Source: Chitinophagaceae bacterium (GTDB lineage: Bacteria > Bacteroidota > Bacteroidia > Chitinophagales > Chitinophagaceae). From it: a DNA stretch of 64,000 bases. The stretch spans positions 67,903 through 131,902 of the forward strand of contig JADKAJ010000006.1 of the NCBI GenBank assembly GCA_016719165.1, in the 5' to 3' direction. A program made the position numbers and the translations under genes. Of this stretch, positions 25,782-34,549 are shown one piece after another; within the stretch, counting starts at the first letter, position 1; each line of letters begins with the position of its first letter. Under the pieces are notes generated by a model, which had not been told where the DNA came from, searched no databases, and saw nothing but the letters and a program-made list of their open reading frames with translations.

Positions 25782-26264
25782 TTATCTGTTGGTATAATAA
25801 TCAAAGTCGAAATAATGCCGCTTGTTGTGTATCCATGTTTCACCGATAATTCCTTTTTCACATTTGTCCACAGGTATTGCCTTGCTGCCATTAAGTTCAT
25901 CTAGTTGTCCAAAATAAATGGAGAATGAGTTGTGGTCAAATTGAATAGCTAGCCAGCATGCTTTCGCTTTATATTTTTTCTCGGAGGCTAAAGCTTTTTC
26001 GTAAACGTTTTTCCCAAGATTATATCTGGTATTTAATTTGCCATTTTTTTGAAACTTATTTCTTGCCTTTACGCTAATAATATATTTTACACCATCTTTT
26101 TCACAAGATATATCAGCGAACGTTTCGTTCATTGAATGATCATTGAGATTCCTTATTCTATCAAATTTTTTGTCAACAAGAGATTTTAAGGCAAATAACT
26201 CACCTAATTCCCCAAGTGATTTTTTTCTTGAAGCTTCTTTCTTATTTGCTAAGTCGTTTGTCAT
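25782..26264 (-). CDS. Putative restriction-endonuclease-fold protein
   Basis: 160 residues. SLGELGELFALKSLVDKKFDRIR is followed by FADISCEKDGVKYIISVKARNKF (about 48-72), which fits the PD-(D/E)XK arrangement of a helix Glu, strand Asp and a final x-V-K, with Ser at the usual acidic position before V-K. The later WLAIQFDHNSFSIYFGQLDEL is a beta pair typical of such nucleases. It is first in an operon with the HNH gene. Defence or DNA-repair function is inference from the fold and partner. Confidence 0.6.
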   Translation of the reverse strand: MTNDLANKKEASRKKSLGELGELFALKSLVDKKFDRIRNLNDHSMNETFADISCEKDGVKYIISVKARNKFQKNGKLNTRYNLGKNVYEKALASEKKYKAKACWLAIQFDHNSFSIYFGQLDELNGSKAIPVDKCEKGIIGETWIHNKRHYFDFDYYTNR

Positions 26265-26440
26265 TCAGTTGTCGATAAGCTGCCGCATAACATGTGTAGT
26301 GTCGAATATACGAACCTTTTATATTTTTATAGACGTTGTATTGTTGCTTTGATTTCCCTTGATTTAAGCCAGTTTATGCAAGATTTTTATCACCCCATTG
26401 GAGTTGCGATAATACAACGTACCTGCATGTTTTTTAAAGA

Positions 26441-26463
26441 AAATCCCCGCATGGCGGGGATTT
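26441..26463 (-). terminator. Terminator of the uronate catabolic operon
   Basis: AAATCCCCGC (26441-26450) pairs with GCGGGGATTT (26454-26463). On the minus strand the stem is followed by TTTTCTTT and lies 28 bp past the stop of the MFS gene. Confidence 0.85.
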
Positions 26464-26490
26464 AAAAAGATTCAATAAGCAATTAATAAA

Positions 26491-27858
26491 TTATAGATCC
26501 GTAATTGGTTTATACTTTGGTACCAGTGATTTCATAACTCCCCATGCAATAAGATATGCCACCGCACAAAAAGCAAACATGATGGTGTAACCGGTTTCTA
26601 TATGTCCCAGTGCTTTGTAATGGTCGAAAAGGGCACCACCTGCTTTTGTTACGATAACACCACCTATACCACCGGCCATTCCGCCAATGCCCACAATAGA
26701 AGCAACGGCTTTTTTAGGAAACATATCACTCACCGTAGTAAAGAGATTGGCACTCCATGCCTGGTGGGCAGACGCACCGATACCGATCAGGATAACGGGC
26801 ATCCAGAAACTGATGGAACCAAGCGGTTGTGCAGCCAGTACCACCAGCGGGATCAGGGCAATCAGTAACATGGCTTTCATCCGTCCATCATAAGGCTGGT
26901 ATCCTTTCCGGATAAAATAAATAGGGAAGTAACCGCCACCAATACTGCCAAACATGGTCATGCTGTAGAGTAATGACAAGGGCAACATGATCTCTGTACC
27001 TGTCATACCGTACTGGTCTTTCAGGTAAGCCGGCAACCAGAATAAAAAGAACCACCACACCCCATCCGTCATAAACTTGCCAAACGTGAAAGCCCATGTT
27101 TGTTTGTAGGCCAGCAATTTGAACCAGGATACTTTTTCCTGTGTAGCAGTTGAAGCCGTTAATTCTGATTTTTCAGTATCGCTATGTATATATGCAAGTT
27201 CAGCAGCGGATAACCTTTTTTGTTTTTCCGGTTTTTCATAAAATGCCAGCCAGAAAAACAGCCATAAAAATCCTATGGCCCCGATGATAAAGAAAGCAGC
27301 TTCCCAGCCCCAGTGTTTGGCGATCCAGGGAACAGTTAACGGCGCCAGTATGGCACCTACATTCGCACCGGAATTAAATATGCCGGTAGCAAATGATCTT
27401 TCTTTCTTGGGAAAATATTCAGCCGTTGCTTTGATAGCAGCAGGAAAGTTGCCCGATTCTCCAAAACCGAGTACTGCTCTCGACAGCATGAAACCTGCAA
27501 TAGATACAGGCACAGCAGCAATACCGATCCAGCCAAGGATGGTGGCAATGCCTTCGCCTAAAGGAATAGCGATGGCATGCAGCACGGCACCTATGGACCA
27601 GATGATGATGGCCCATGCAAAACCTCTTTTTGTACCCAGCTTGTCAATGATACGGCCGGCAAACAACATGGAGATGGCATAGGTAAACTGGAAAACAGAA
27701 GCGATATTGGCGTAATCACTGTTGCTCCAGCCAAACTCTTCTTCCAGTGTCGGTTTCAGCAGGCTTAATACCTGGCGGTCGAGATAGTTTACTGTAGTGG
27801 CAAAAAATAACAGGGTACAGATGGTCCACCTGTATTTTCCAATCGTTTCTTTTATCAT
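26491..27858 (-). CDS. exuT: MFS transporter, hexuronate permease (ExuT-like, ACS family)
   Basis: 455 residues with 12 TM helices. The N-terminal TTVNYLDRQVLSLLKPTLEEEFGWSNSDYA and GFGESGNFPAAIKATAEYFPKKERSFATGIFNSGANVGAI are typical of the anion:cation symporter family that includes ExuT and the glucarate/galactarate carriers. It should import galacturonate or glucuronate with protons. It closes the minus-strand operon kdgK-yhcH-eda-MFS, which agrees with a hexuronate substrate. Confidence 0.88.
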   Translation of the reverse strand: MIKETIGKYRWTICTLLFFATTVNYLDRQVLSLLKPTLEEEFGWSNSDYANIASVFQFTYAISMLFAGRIIDKLGTKRGFAWAIIIWSIGAVLHAIAIPLGEGIATILGWIGIAAVPVSIAGFMLSRAVLGFGESGNFPAAIKATAEYFPKKERSFATGIFNSGANVGAILAPLTVPWIAKHWGWEAAFFIIGAIGFLWLFFWLAFYEKPEKQKRLSAAELAYIHSDTEKSELTASTATQEKVSWFKLLAYKQTWAFTFGKFMTDGVWWFFLFWLPAYLKDQYGMTGTEIMLPLSLLYSMTMFGSIGGGYFPIYFIRKGYQPYDGRMKAMLLIALIPLVVLAAQPLGSISFWMPVILIGIGASAHQAWSANLFTTVSDMFPKKAVASIVGIGGMAGGIGGVIVTKAGGALFDHYKALGHIETGYTIMFAFCAVAYLIAWGVMKSLVPKYKPITDL

Positions 27859-27928
27859 CAGGCAATTATTAAATCCGCTCTTCCTCCGGTAAACTCAAAA
27901 TAGATCCCGGAGTAATGCAGGGGATTGT

Positions 27929-28591
27929 TTATTTTTTAATGGTTGCTATTAAGGCTAAAACTTCTTTGGTCATCTTTTCAATCGCAGCGTAATCTTTTGC
28001 TTCCATCAGTTTCTTGCTGATGAGTTTGCTGCCCATTCCCACTGCACAAACACCGGCTTTAAACCAGCCTTCAATATTTTCTTTGGTGGTGTCAACGCCA
28101 CCGGTGGGCATAAATAATAATTTAGGGAAGATATCCTTTATTCCGCTTAAAAACTCCGGTCCCAGCATATTGCCGGGGAACAATTTGATAAAACTTATAC
28201 CGCTGTTTTCTGCCGCAATGATCTCTGAGGGGGTCATACAACCCGGCGCATAAAAAATATCATTGGCAACGGCATAGTCGGCCACTTCTTTTACAAAACC
28301 CGGGCTAACGAGGAAGTCTGCACCGGCAGCCAGGTAGTCTTTGGCCGTTTGTAAATTTTTTACGGTACCAACGCCAAACAGCATACCCGGCATCTCCGCA
28401 TTGCGGACGGCCACCATCTTTTTAAAGTTCATTAGGGCTGCATCGCCACGGTTGGTATACTCCAATGCTTTTACGCCGGCCCTGTATACTGCTCTTAATA
28501 TGTCAACACTTACTGTTTCATCTGCATTGAAATACAAAGGGAGCATTCCCTGTGCGATGATAGCATCTGCTATTTGTTTTGTTTTGCTCAT
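27929..28591 (-). CDS. eda: KDPG aldolase (2-dehydro-3-deoxyphosphogluconate aldolase)
   Basis: 220 residues. It splits KDPG into pyruvate and glyceraldehyde-3-phosphate, the last step of uronate breakdown. The Schiff-base lysine is in SFIKLFPGN (about residue 138), YAPGCMTPSEI precedes it and the phosphate site is MPTGGVDTTKENI. The EYTNRG near residue 45 stands for the usual E-x-T-x-R. It lies 70 bp upstream of the MFS gene. Confidence 0.93.
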   Translation of the reverse strand: MSKTKQIADAIIAQGMLPLYFNADETVSVDILRAVYRAGVKALEYTNRGDAALMNFKKMVAVRNAEMPGMLFGVGTVKNLQTAKDYLAAGADFLVSPGFVKEVADYAVANDIFYAPGCMTPSEIIAAENSGISFIKLFPGNMLGPEFLSGIKDIFPKLLFMPTGGVDTTKENIEGWFKAGVCAVGMGSKLISKKLMEAKDYAAIEKMTKEVLALIATIKK

Positions 28592-28603
28592 ATAATTTTT
28601 TTT

Positions 28604-28865
28604 ACCACAAAGGGCTCAACGTCTATACACAAAGAACACAAAGCCAATTGCGTCTTGTATTAATGGTACTCTTTGTGTTGTTATCTTAGTGTTCTCTGTG
28701 GTTTAAGTTTTTATTTTAAGCACTAATTTTTTTTATCACAAAGGTTTCAAAGTCTATACACAAAGAACACAAAGCAAATTGCGTCTTGTATTAATGGTGC
28801 CCTTTGTGTTGATATCTTAGTGTTCTCTGTGGTTTAATTTTTTACTTTAAGCACTAATTTTTTTA
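28604..28865. repeat. 131-bp tandem duplication between yhcH and eda
   Basis: Two copies offset by 131 bp (about 28604-28734 and 28735-28865). Each contains CACAAAGAACACAAAG and CTTAGTGTTCTCTGTGG as inverted arms. The second copy takes in the last codons of the yhcH-like gene, and the first repeats that 3' tail (TTAAGCACTAATTTTTTT), so the duplication post-dates the gene. Both copies can fold as hairpins. Confidence 0.8.
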
Positions 28866-29283
28866 TCACCCCTTCGCCGATCATCGGCGCATGCACATCT
28901 TCCGGGAAGAAAATAGCAAACTGCCCGTTGGTCAGCTGGAAATACATATCCGGTTGCTCATGGTATAGCTGTACATCTTTATCGGGATTGTAGCCGCCAT
29001 TCTCTGTTACACATTTTTCCCTCGGCTTCCAGCCAATCGTCTCCACCCCATTGATGCAAAGCTGTATGTCAATATGCTCATTATGACATTCAAACTTGGC
29101 AACAGATGCTTCAGCCGTCGTACCGGGTTTTTTGGAAAAGATGGCTTTCAATCCTTCCGTAATATCTGATTTGCCATCCGGTGCATTGGCCAGGTCTGTT
29201 TGCCCGATAAATTCAAATGCTTTTGCAAACAGCGGATGAACTGAGAAGTACCTTGGTGCATTTTGCAGCGTATCTATTATCAT
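28834..29283 (-). CDS. YhcH/YjgK/YiaL family protein
   Basis: ATG 29283 (MIIDTLQNAPRYFSVHP) is the family start; 149 residues. It has ECHNEHIDIQLCINGVETIGW and FAIFFPEDVHAPMIGEG, a double-stranded beta-helix with His and Glu metal ligands. Family members accompany sialic acid or uronate loci and are thought to act as sugar-anomer or keto-sugar processing enzymes. Placement between kdgK and eda points to uronate metabolism. Its 3' end is inside the 131-bp repeat. Confidence 0.88.
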   Translation of the reverse strand: MIIDTLQNAPRYFSVHPLFAKAFEFIGQTDLANAPDGKSDITEGLKAIFSKKPGTTAEASVAKFECHNEHIDIQLCINGVETIGWKPREKCVTENGGYNPDKDVQLYHEQPDMYFQLTNGQFAIFFPEDVHAPMIGEGVIKKLVLKVKN

Positions 29284-29305
29284 AACATTATTCTTTACTG
29301 GATTA

Positions 29306-29352
29306 CAAACTTCAAACCTCAAACTTCAAACTTCAAACCTCAAACCTCAAAC
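29306..29352. repeat. CAAACYT heptamer array
   Basis: Nearly seven tandem copies of CAAACTT/CAAACCT between yhcH and kdgK. It is a short low-complexity repeat that could vary in length; a related stretch is at 1804-1833. Confidence 0.85.
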
Positions 29353-29354
29353 GC

Positions 29355-30380
29355 TTACCGCTGCACCCGTCCGCTGCCATCACCTTTCACCAGGTCTTTT
29401 ACTTCACTTAAAGTGGCATGATTCAGGTCTCCGGGTATTGTGTGTTTCAATGCGGAGGCTGCCACTCCAAATTCAGCAGCTTCATTCATTGGCATACCGG
29501 TTACCAATCCATAGATCAGGCCACTGGCAAATGAATCGCCACTGCCTACCCGGTCAACGATACGTACATTGTATTGTTTGGTATGATAGAATTCATTGCC
29601 ATCATAGACCAGGGCACTCCAGCCATTGTCACTGGCACTATGGCTTTCCCTTAATGAAGAAGCAATGAACTTAAACCCGAATTTCTCTTTCATCTGTTTG
29701 AAGACATCTTTGAAACCATCGAGGTTCAGTTCACCTTTGGTCACATCGGTATGTGCTGCTTTAAAGCCCAATGTTGTATCTGCATCTTCTTCATTACCGA
29801 TACACACATCTACATACTGGCAGAGTTTGGTCATCACTTCCCTGGCTTTTTCTTTGCTCCATAGTTTTTTGCGGTAGTTCAGATCTATGCTGGTGGTAAT
29901 GCCTTTTGCTTTGGCCGCTTTCAGTGCTGCTTCTGTTAGTGCAGCCGCTTTGTCACTTAATGCCGGGGTAATTCCGGTAGTGTGGAACCAGCTGGCGCCT
30001 TCGAGTATTTTATCAAAGTCAAATTCTTCAATAGCAACATCCGCAATAGAAGCATGGGCCCGGTCGTACACTACCTGTGAGGCTCTCATCGAGGCACCTG
30101 TTTCGAGAAAATAGATACCCAGTCTTTCGCCACCCCTGGCAATAAATTGTGTGTCCACACCATAACGGCGGAGATGATTGATGGCGGACTGCCCGATGGG
30201 GTTGTTGGGTACTTTGGTAACAAAAGTTCCGTTCAAACCATAATTACATAATGCTGCTGCTACGTTTGCTTCACCGCCACCGTAGGTCACATCAAAACTA
30301 TCTGCCTGTACAAAACGTTTGAAATCGGGAGTTGACAAACGCAACATGATTTCACCTAGTGTTACTACTTTCTTTGACAT
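29355..30380 (-). CDS. kdgK: 2-dehydro-3-deoxygluconokinase (KDG kinase)
   Basis: 341 residues of the PfkB/ribokinase family. It phosphorylates KDG with ATP to KDPG. The N-terminal VTYGGGEANVAAALCNYG and the C-terminal anion-hole/base motif RVGSGDSFASGLIYGL are present. First gene of the unit kdgK-yhcH-eda-exuT, 91 bp behind an operator-like motif. Confidence 0.92.
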   Translation of the reverse strand: MSKKVVTLGEIMLRLSTPDFKRFVQADSFDVTYGGGEANVAAALCNYGLNGTFVTKVPNNPIGQSAINHLRRYGVDTQFIARGGERLGIYFLETGASMRASQVVYDRAHASIADVAIEEFDFDKILEGASWFHTTGITPALSDKAAALTEAALKAAKAKGITTSIDLNYRKKLWSKEKAREVMTKLCQYVDVCIGNEEDADTTLGFKAAHTDVTKGELNLDGFKDVFKQMKEKFGFKFIASSLRESHSASDNGWSALVYDGNEFYHTKQYNVRIVDRVGSGDSFASGLIYGLVTGMPMNEAAEFGVAASALKHTIPGDLNHATLSEVKDLVKGDGSGRVQR

Positions 30381-30465
30381 CGTTGTTTGTTTTATTGTTA
30401 GTTATTGTCTGAAAGATACATCCTGAACATTTAAAAATCCCTGCTTTACCGGGCCTTTCGCTGTA

Positions 30466-30516
30466 TTTATTTACGGTATCGTTGCCGGTCTTTTTTCGGC
30501 ATCGTTACCGGTAGTT
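30466..30516 (-). promoter_or_regulatory. LacI operator-like site upstream of kdgK
   Basis: The minus strand reads CCGGCAACGATACCGTAAA then TAAA (30488-30466), matching the flank of the sites at 40698 and 53840. Here the left half of the dyad is poor, but a second CGTTACCGGTA lies at 30503-30513. Confidence 0.6.
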
Positions 30517-30532
30517 CAAGTTGCGGGTTTTA

Positions 30533-31363
30533 TTATTTTAAGTCCGCTACCGGTGCAGGATCCATATCGGTAAAGACCTGGTTTTCTCCTGCCATTCCCC
30601 AGATAAAACCATAACTGGAAGTACCGCAACCAAAATGCATACTCCATGGTGCAGAGATTGCAGCTTCATGATTGGCCATCACCAGGTGTCTTGTTTCCTG
30701 CGGCTGTCCCATAAAATGAAATACCCTGTGTTCTGCGGGCACATCAAAATAAAAATACACTTCCATTCTCCGGGTATGTGTATGTGGTGGTACAGAATTC
30801 CATACACTGCCGTTCTCCAGTACTGTCAATCCCATTACCAGCTGGCAACTTTTGATTCCGTCCAAATGGATGTATTTGTAAATGGTTCTCTTGTTGGAAG
30901 TGGAAGCATCACCGAGATTTACCGGGGAAGCTTTTTCCTTCGTCATTAATTTATTCGGGTATTTATGATGTGCCGGTGCAGATAATAAGTATAGAACAGC
31001 AGGATCTTTTTTGTGCCGGCTTTTGAATTTTACTTCCCTGGTTTCTTTGCCGAGATAAACACAATCCATTTTATTGATCGCATATTCTTTTCCGTCTGCC
31101 ACTACTGTTCCTGCGCCGCCTACATTGATGATACCCAATTCCCTTCTTTGTAAAAAATAATCTGCTTTCAATTCAGGATGATTGGGAAGTGCTATTGTTT
31201 TATTGACAGGCTTTACACCCCCAATTATTACCCTGTCGTAATGCGAATACACTAACTGTACCGTGTCATCCTGCACCAGGTTCTGTACCAGGAAATTTTC
31301 CCGGAGTTGTTCTGTTGTCATTTGCTTTGTTTCTGCAGGGCTGTTTTGAAATCGTATTTGCAT
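30533..31363 (-). CDS. kduI: 5-dehydro-4-deoxy-D-glucuronate isomerase
   Basis: 276 residues, the usual KduI length. It isomerises the 5-keto-4-deoxyuronate released from unsaturated galacturonate to 2,5-diketo-3-deoxygluconate. Visible motifs are GGAGTVVADG and the zinc cupin set PPHTHTRRMEVYFYFDVP with a late HFGCGTSSYGFIWGM. Upstream uxaC is 3 bp away. The next enzyme, KduD, is not in this window. Confidence 0.93.
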   Translation of the reverse strand: MQIRFQNSPAETKQMTTEQLRENFLVQNLVQDDTVQLVYSHYDRVIIGGVKPVNKTIALPNHPELKADYFLQRRELGIINVGGAGTVVADGKEYAINKMDCVYLGKETREVKFKSRHKKDPAVLYLLSAPAHHKYPNKLMTKEKASPVNLGDASTSNKRTIYKYIHLDGIKSCQLVMGLTVLENGSVWNSVPPHTHTRRMEVYFYFDVPAEHRVFHFMGQPQETRHLVMANHEAAISAPWSMHFGCGTSSYGFIWGMAGENQVFTDMDPAPVADLK

Positions 31364-31366
31364 GGT

Positions 31367-32806
31367 CTAAGCTTTTACAGCAGCAGGGGTTGCTTCTCCG
31401 ATTTGCTGCCAGTTGAAATAATTCTTTGCGTTGTTAAAGCAAATATCCTGTATCACTTTACCGATCCATTCTATATCGTTGGGCAGTTCGCCATTCTCCA
31501 CTTCTTCACCAAACATATTGCACAATAACCTTCTGAAATATTCATGACGGGGGAAGGAGAGAAAACTACGGCTGTCCGTCAGCATACCAATGAACTTACT
31601 GAGCAATCCCATATTACTTAAGGCATTGATCTGTTTGGTCATGCCATCTTTCTGGTCGAGGAACCACCAGGATGATCCCCACTGGATCTTGCCGGCAGCA
31701 GTGCCATCATTGAAATTACCAATCATTGTCGCAAACAATTCGTTGTCGGCAGGATTCAGATTATAGATAATTGTTTTCGCCAGTTTATTGTCCCTGTCCA
31801 GCCGGTCCAGGAATTTTGCCAGTGCCCTTGCCTGTGAAAAATCACCTACACTGTCCCAGCCTGTATCAGGACCCAGCTGTTTTAACATCCGGCTGTTATT
31901 ATTTCGCAATGCACCGAGATGGTATTGCTGTACAAATCCTTTTTCCCAATCCCACTCCGCAAACGTAACCAGCATGGCTGATTTGAATTTCCTGTTTTCT
32001 TCTACCGTCAATGCGCCGCCGGAACGGATCTTGGCAAAGATGCCGGCGATCTCTGTGGCTGTATAATCCTCTGCATAGATCTCTTCCAGACCGTGGTCGC
32101 TTACGCTGCAATGGTTGGCCGCAAAGTAATCATGGCGTTTTTTCAGGGCAGCGAGGTAATCATTATAGGTGCTTATGGAAATATCAGCCGCTTTTTCCAA
32201 ACCAGTCAGGTAATTATTGAAGGTGTTCACATCATCCACATTCATTGCTTTATCCGGGCGAAAAGCCGGTAATACTTTTACAGACCAGTTGTCTTTTTTT
32301 ATTTGCTGATGATATTCCAGGTTATCAACCGGATCATCGGTGGTGCAGATCAGTTTCACCTTCATCCTTTCCAGCAAGCCTCTTACGCTGTATTCTTTTG
32401 TTTGCAGCAACGCCGAAGTTTCGTCATAGACTTTCTTTGCTGTATCTGCATTTAAGATATCGGTAATACCAAAATAACGTTGCAGTTCCAGGTGCGTCCA
32501 GTGGTAGAGCGGATTTCTTAATGTATAGGGAACAGTAGCTGACCAGGCATTGAATTTTTCCCAGTCGCTTTTATCGCCAGTAATATATGATTCATCCACC
32601 CCGTTCGTTCGCATGGCACGCCATTTATAGTGGTCGCCATTCAGCCACACCCGGGTAATATTCTCAAAATTTTTATCTGCGGCCACTTCGTTGGGCGGCA
32701 GGTGATTGTGATAATCAATAATGGGCATGTCTTTGGCATACTCATGATACAAACGTTCTGCTGTTGCATTTGACAACAGGAAATTTTCATCTAAGAATTG
32801 TTTCAT
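31367..32806 (-). CDS. uxaC: Glucuronate/galacturonate isomerase
   Basis: 479 residues. It converts D-galacturonate to tagaturonate (and glucuronate to fructuronate). Amidohydrolase-fold motifs are PIIDYHNHLPPNEVA near the N-terminus, LICTTDDPVDNLE, and SRSFLSFPRHEYFRRLLC. Same operon as kduI (3 bp gap). A hairpin separates it from uxaA upstream. Confidence 0.95.
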   Translation of the reverse strand: MKQFLDENFLLSNATAERLYHEYAKDMPIIDYHNHLPPNEVAADKNFENITRVWLNGDHYKWRAMRTNGVDESYITGDKSDWEKFNAWSATVPYTLRNPLYHWTHLELQRYFGITDILNADTAKKVYDETSALLQTKEYSVRGLLERMKVKLICTTDDPVDNLEYHQQIKKDNWSVKVLPAFRPDKAMNVDDVNTFNNYLTGLEKAADISISTYNDYLAALKKRHDYFAANHCSVSDHGLEEIYAEDYTATEIAGIFAKIRSGGALTVEENRKFKSAMLVTFAEWDWEKGFVQQYHLGALRNNNSRMLKQLGPDTGWDSVGDFSQARALAKFLDRLDRDNKLAKTIIYNLNPADNELFATMIGNFNDGTAAGKIQWGSSWWFLDQKDGMTKQINALSNMGLLSKFIGMLTDSRSFLSFPRHEYFRRLLCNMFGEEVENGELPNDIEWIGKVIQDICFNNAKNYFNWQQIGEATPAAVKA

Positions 32807-32823
32807 CTTATTGTTTTTTAATT

Positions 32824-32905
32824 AGAACGCTGATGACGCTGATATAACAGAGTTTCGCTGATTTGAATCCGTAGTAATCAGCTTCATCTGCGTTATCAGC
32901 GTTCT
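32824..32905. repeat. Intergenic hairpin between uxaA and uxaC
   Basis: AGAACGCTGATGACGCTGAT (32824-32843) is largely the reverse complement of the right arm ending ATCAGCGTTCT (32877-32905), with a T-run just beyond on the plus strand. It may stabilise or partly terminate the transcript. Confidence 0.65.
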
Positions 32906-32911
32906 TTTTTT

Positions 32912-34549
32912 TTATAAACTCACTCCTCTCTTCCACGGTATAAAATCATCCTGGTTCAATTGTACGGCTTTCGGAATGATTTCCCCACTGGCAGCTTTGA
33001 TACAATACTCCAGTATATCTTCTCCCATCTGCTGAATTGTTTTTTCTCCTTCGATCACCGGGCCGCAGTCAATATCTATAATATCATTCATTCTTTTTGT
33101 AAGATTGCTGTTTGTCGAAACTTTAATGGTTGGACAAACAGGATTACCGGTTGGCGTACCCAGTCCGGTAGTAAATAAGATAAGGGTGGCTCCACTGGCA
33201 GCTTTACCCGTAGTGGCTTCTACATCATTACCCGGAGTGCATACCAGGCTTAAGCCCGGCTTTGTTGCAGGTTCAGTATAATCCAATACATCTACAACGG
33301 GTGAAGTGCCGCCTTTTTTTGCCGCCCCGGCACTTTTGATGGCATCAGTTATCAAACCATCTTTAATATTACCGGGTGATGGGTTCATGGAAAAGCTGGA
33401 ACCAGCGTTGGTTACGATCTCATCATAGCTTTTCATCAGGTGAATGAATTTTTGAGCCGTGGGTTCATTCACCGAGCGGTCAATCAATTCCTGCTCCACT
33501 CCGCATAGCTCAGGGAATTCTGCTAACAGAATTTTACCACCCAGCGCAACAACAAGATCCGAGCAATAACCAACAGATGGATTGGCAGAAATACCACTGA
33601 AGCCATCACTGCCGCCACATTTAACTCCAATACATAATTTATCAAGCGATGCAGGTTGTCGTTCCAGTTTATTTATTTCAATAAGCCCCTCAAATGTTTT
33701 GCGGATGGCCTCTGTTATCAGTTGCTCCTCACTTTGTGATTGCTGCTGTTCAAAAATGAACAAGGGTTTATCGAAACCGGGATTCTGCTTTTTCAAATCA
33801 TTCTTAAAGTCCTCTACCTGTAAATTCTGACATCCCAGGCTTAATACTGTTACGCCACCCACATTCGGATGATCTGCATACGCAGCTAATAATTTACTGA
33901 GTATGGCTGCATCTTGCCTGATTCCGCCACATCCGCCCTGGTGATTTAAAAATTTTATTCCATCCACATTCTTAAAAGGACGGTTATGACCATTGGAAGA
34001 AGGGGAGAGGTTAACGCTGTCTAACTGTTCTCCATTCTTGTATGCATCCAGTAAATGGTGGGTGTATTGTTTATACTTGTCCGTCACTGCATAGCCCAGC
34101 TCATTGTGCATGGCTTCACGGATAACGTCTAAATTTCTGTTCTCACAAAAAACAGTGGGGATGAATAACCAGTAATTGGCCGTGCCCACTCTTCCGTCTT
34201 TTCTATGATAGCCATTGAATGTTCTTCTGCTGAATCTGGAAACATCAGGTGCCTGCCATTCAAATTTTGCATTGCGGTATGCATAAGGCTCAGCAGCATG
34301 TTTGATATTTTCTGTCGACATGCGGCTGCCTTTTGCAATATTCATTTGTGCTTTTCCCACTAACACACCATACATGATCACTTCATCACCTGTTTTCATA
34401 TCCTGCATAAAGAATTTATGCTTGGCCGGAATATCTTCCTGCAGCAGGTAGTCAGCACCTTCAAAAGAGATCGTTTCTCCTTTTGACAGGTTGGTTAATG
34501 CGACAATTACATTGTCCCTGGGGTGTACTTTTAAAACCTTGTGCTTCAC
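32912..34549 (-). CDS. uxaA: Altronate dehydratase
   Basis: 545 residues. It dehydrates D-altronate to 2-keto-3-deoxygluconate. Residues 1-95 form the SAF domain, and the rest is the UxaA catalytic region with NHQGGCGGIRQDA, LGCQNLQ, GVKCGGSDGFSGISANPSVGY and the cysteine-containing TGLGTPTGNPVCP. It is longer than the E. coli enzyme by about 50 residues. The start overlaps the end of uxaB by 4 bp, so translation is probably coupled. Confidence 0.94.
   Translation of the reverse strand: MKHKVLKVHPRDNVIVALTNLSKGETISFEGADYLLQEDIPAKHKFFMQDMKTGDEVIMYGVLVGKAQMNIAKGSRMSTENIKHAAEPYAYRNAKFEWQAPDVSRFSRRTFNGYHRKDGRVGTANYWLFIPTVFCENRNLDVIREAMHNELGYAVTDKYKQYTHHLLDAYKNGEQLDSVNLSPSSNGHNRPFKNVDGIKFLNHQGGCGGIRQDAAILSKLLAAYADHPNVGGVTVLSLGCQNLQVEDFKNDLKKQNPGFDKPLFIFEQQQSQSEEQLITEAIRKTFEGLIEINKLERQPASLDKLCIGVKCGGSDGFSGISANPSVGYCSDLVVALGGKILLAEFPELCGVEQELIDRSVNEPTAQKFIHLMKSYDEIVTNAGSSFSMNPSPGNIKDGLITDAIKSAGAAKKGGTSPVVDVLDYTEPATKPGLSLVCTPGNDVEATTGKAASGATLILFTTGLGTPTGNPVCPTIKVSTNSNLTKRMNDIIDIDCGPVIEGEKTIQQMGEDILEYCIKAASGEIIPKAVQLNQDDFIPWKRGVSL

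Noticed and set aside
28604..28865. Possible CRISPR-like repeats
   Set aside because: Only two 131-bp copies, no spacers of regular length and no cas genes; it is a tandem duplication.
32824..32905. Hairpin between uxaA and uxaC as a riboswitch
   Set aside because: Simple imperfect stem with no match to a known aptamer layout; more likely an intergenic repeat.
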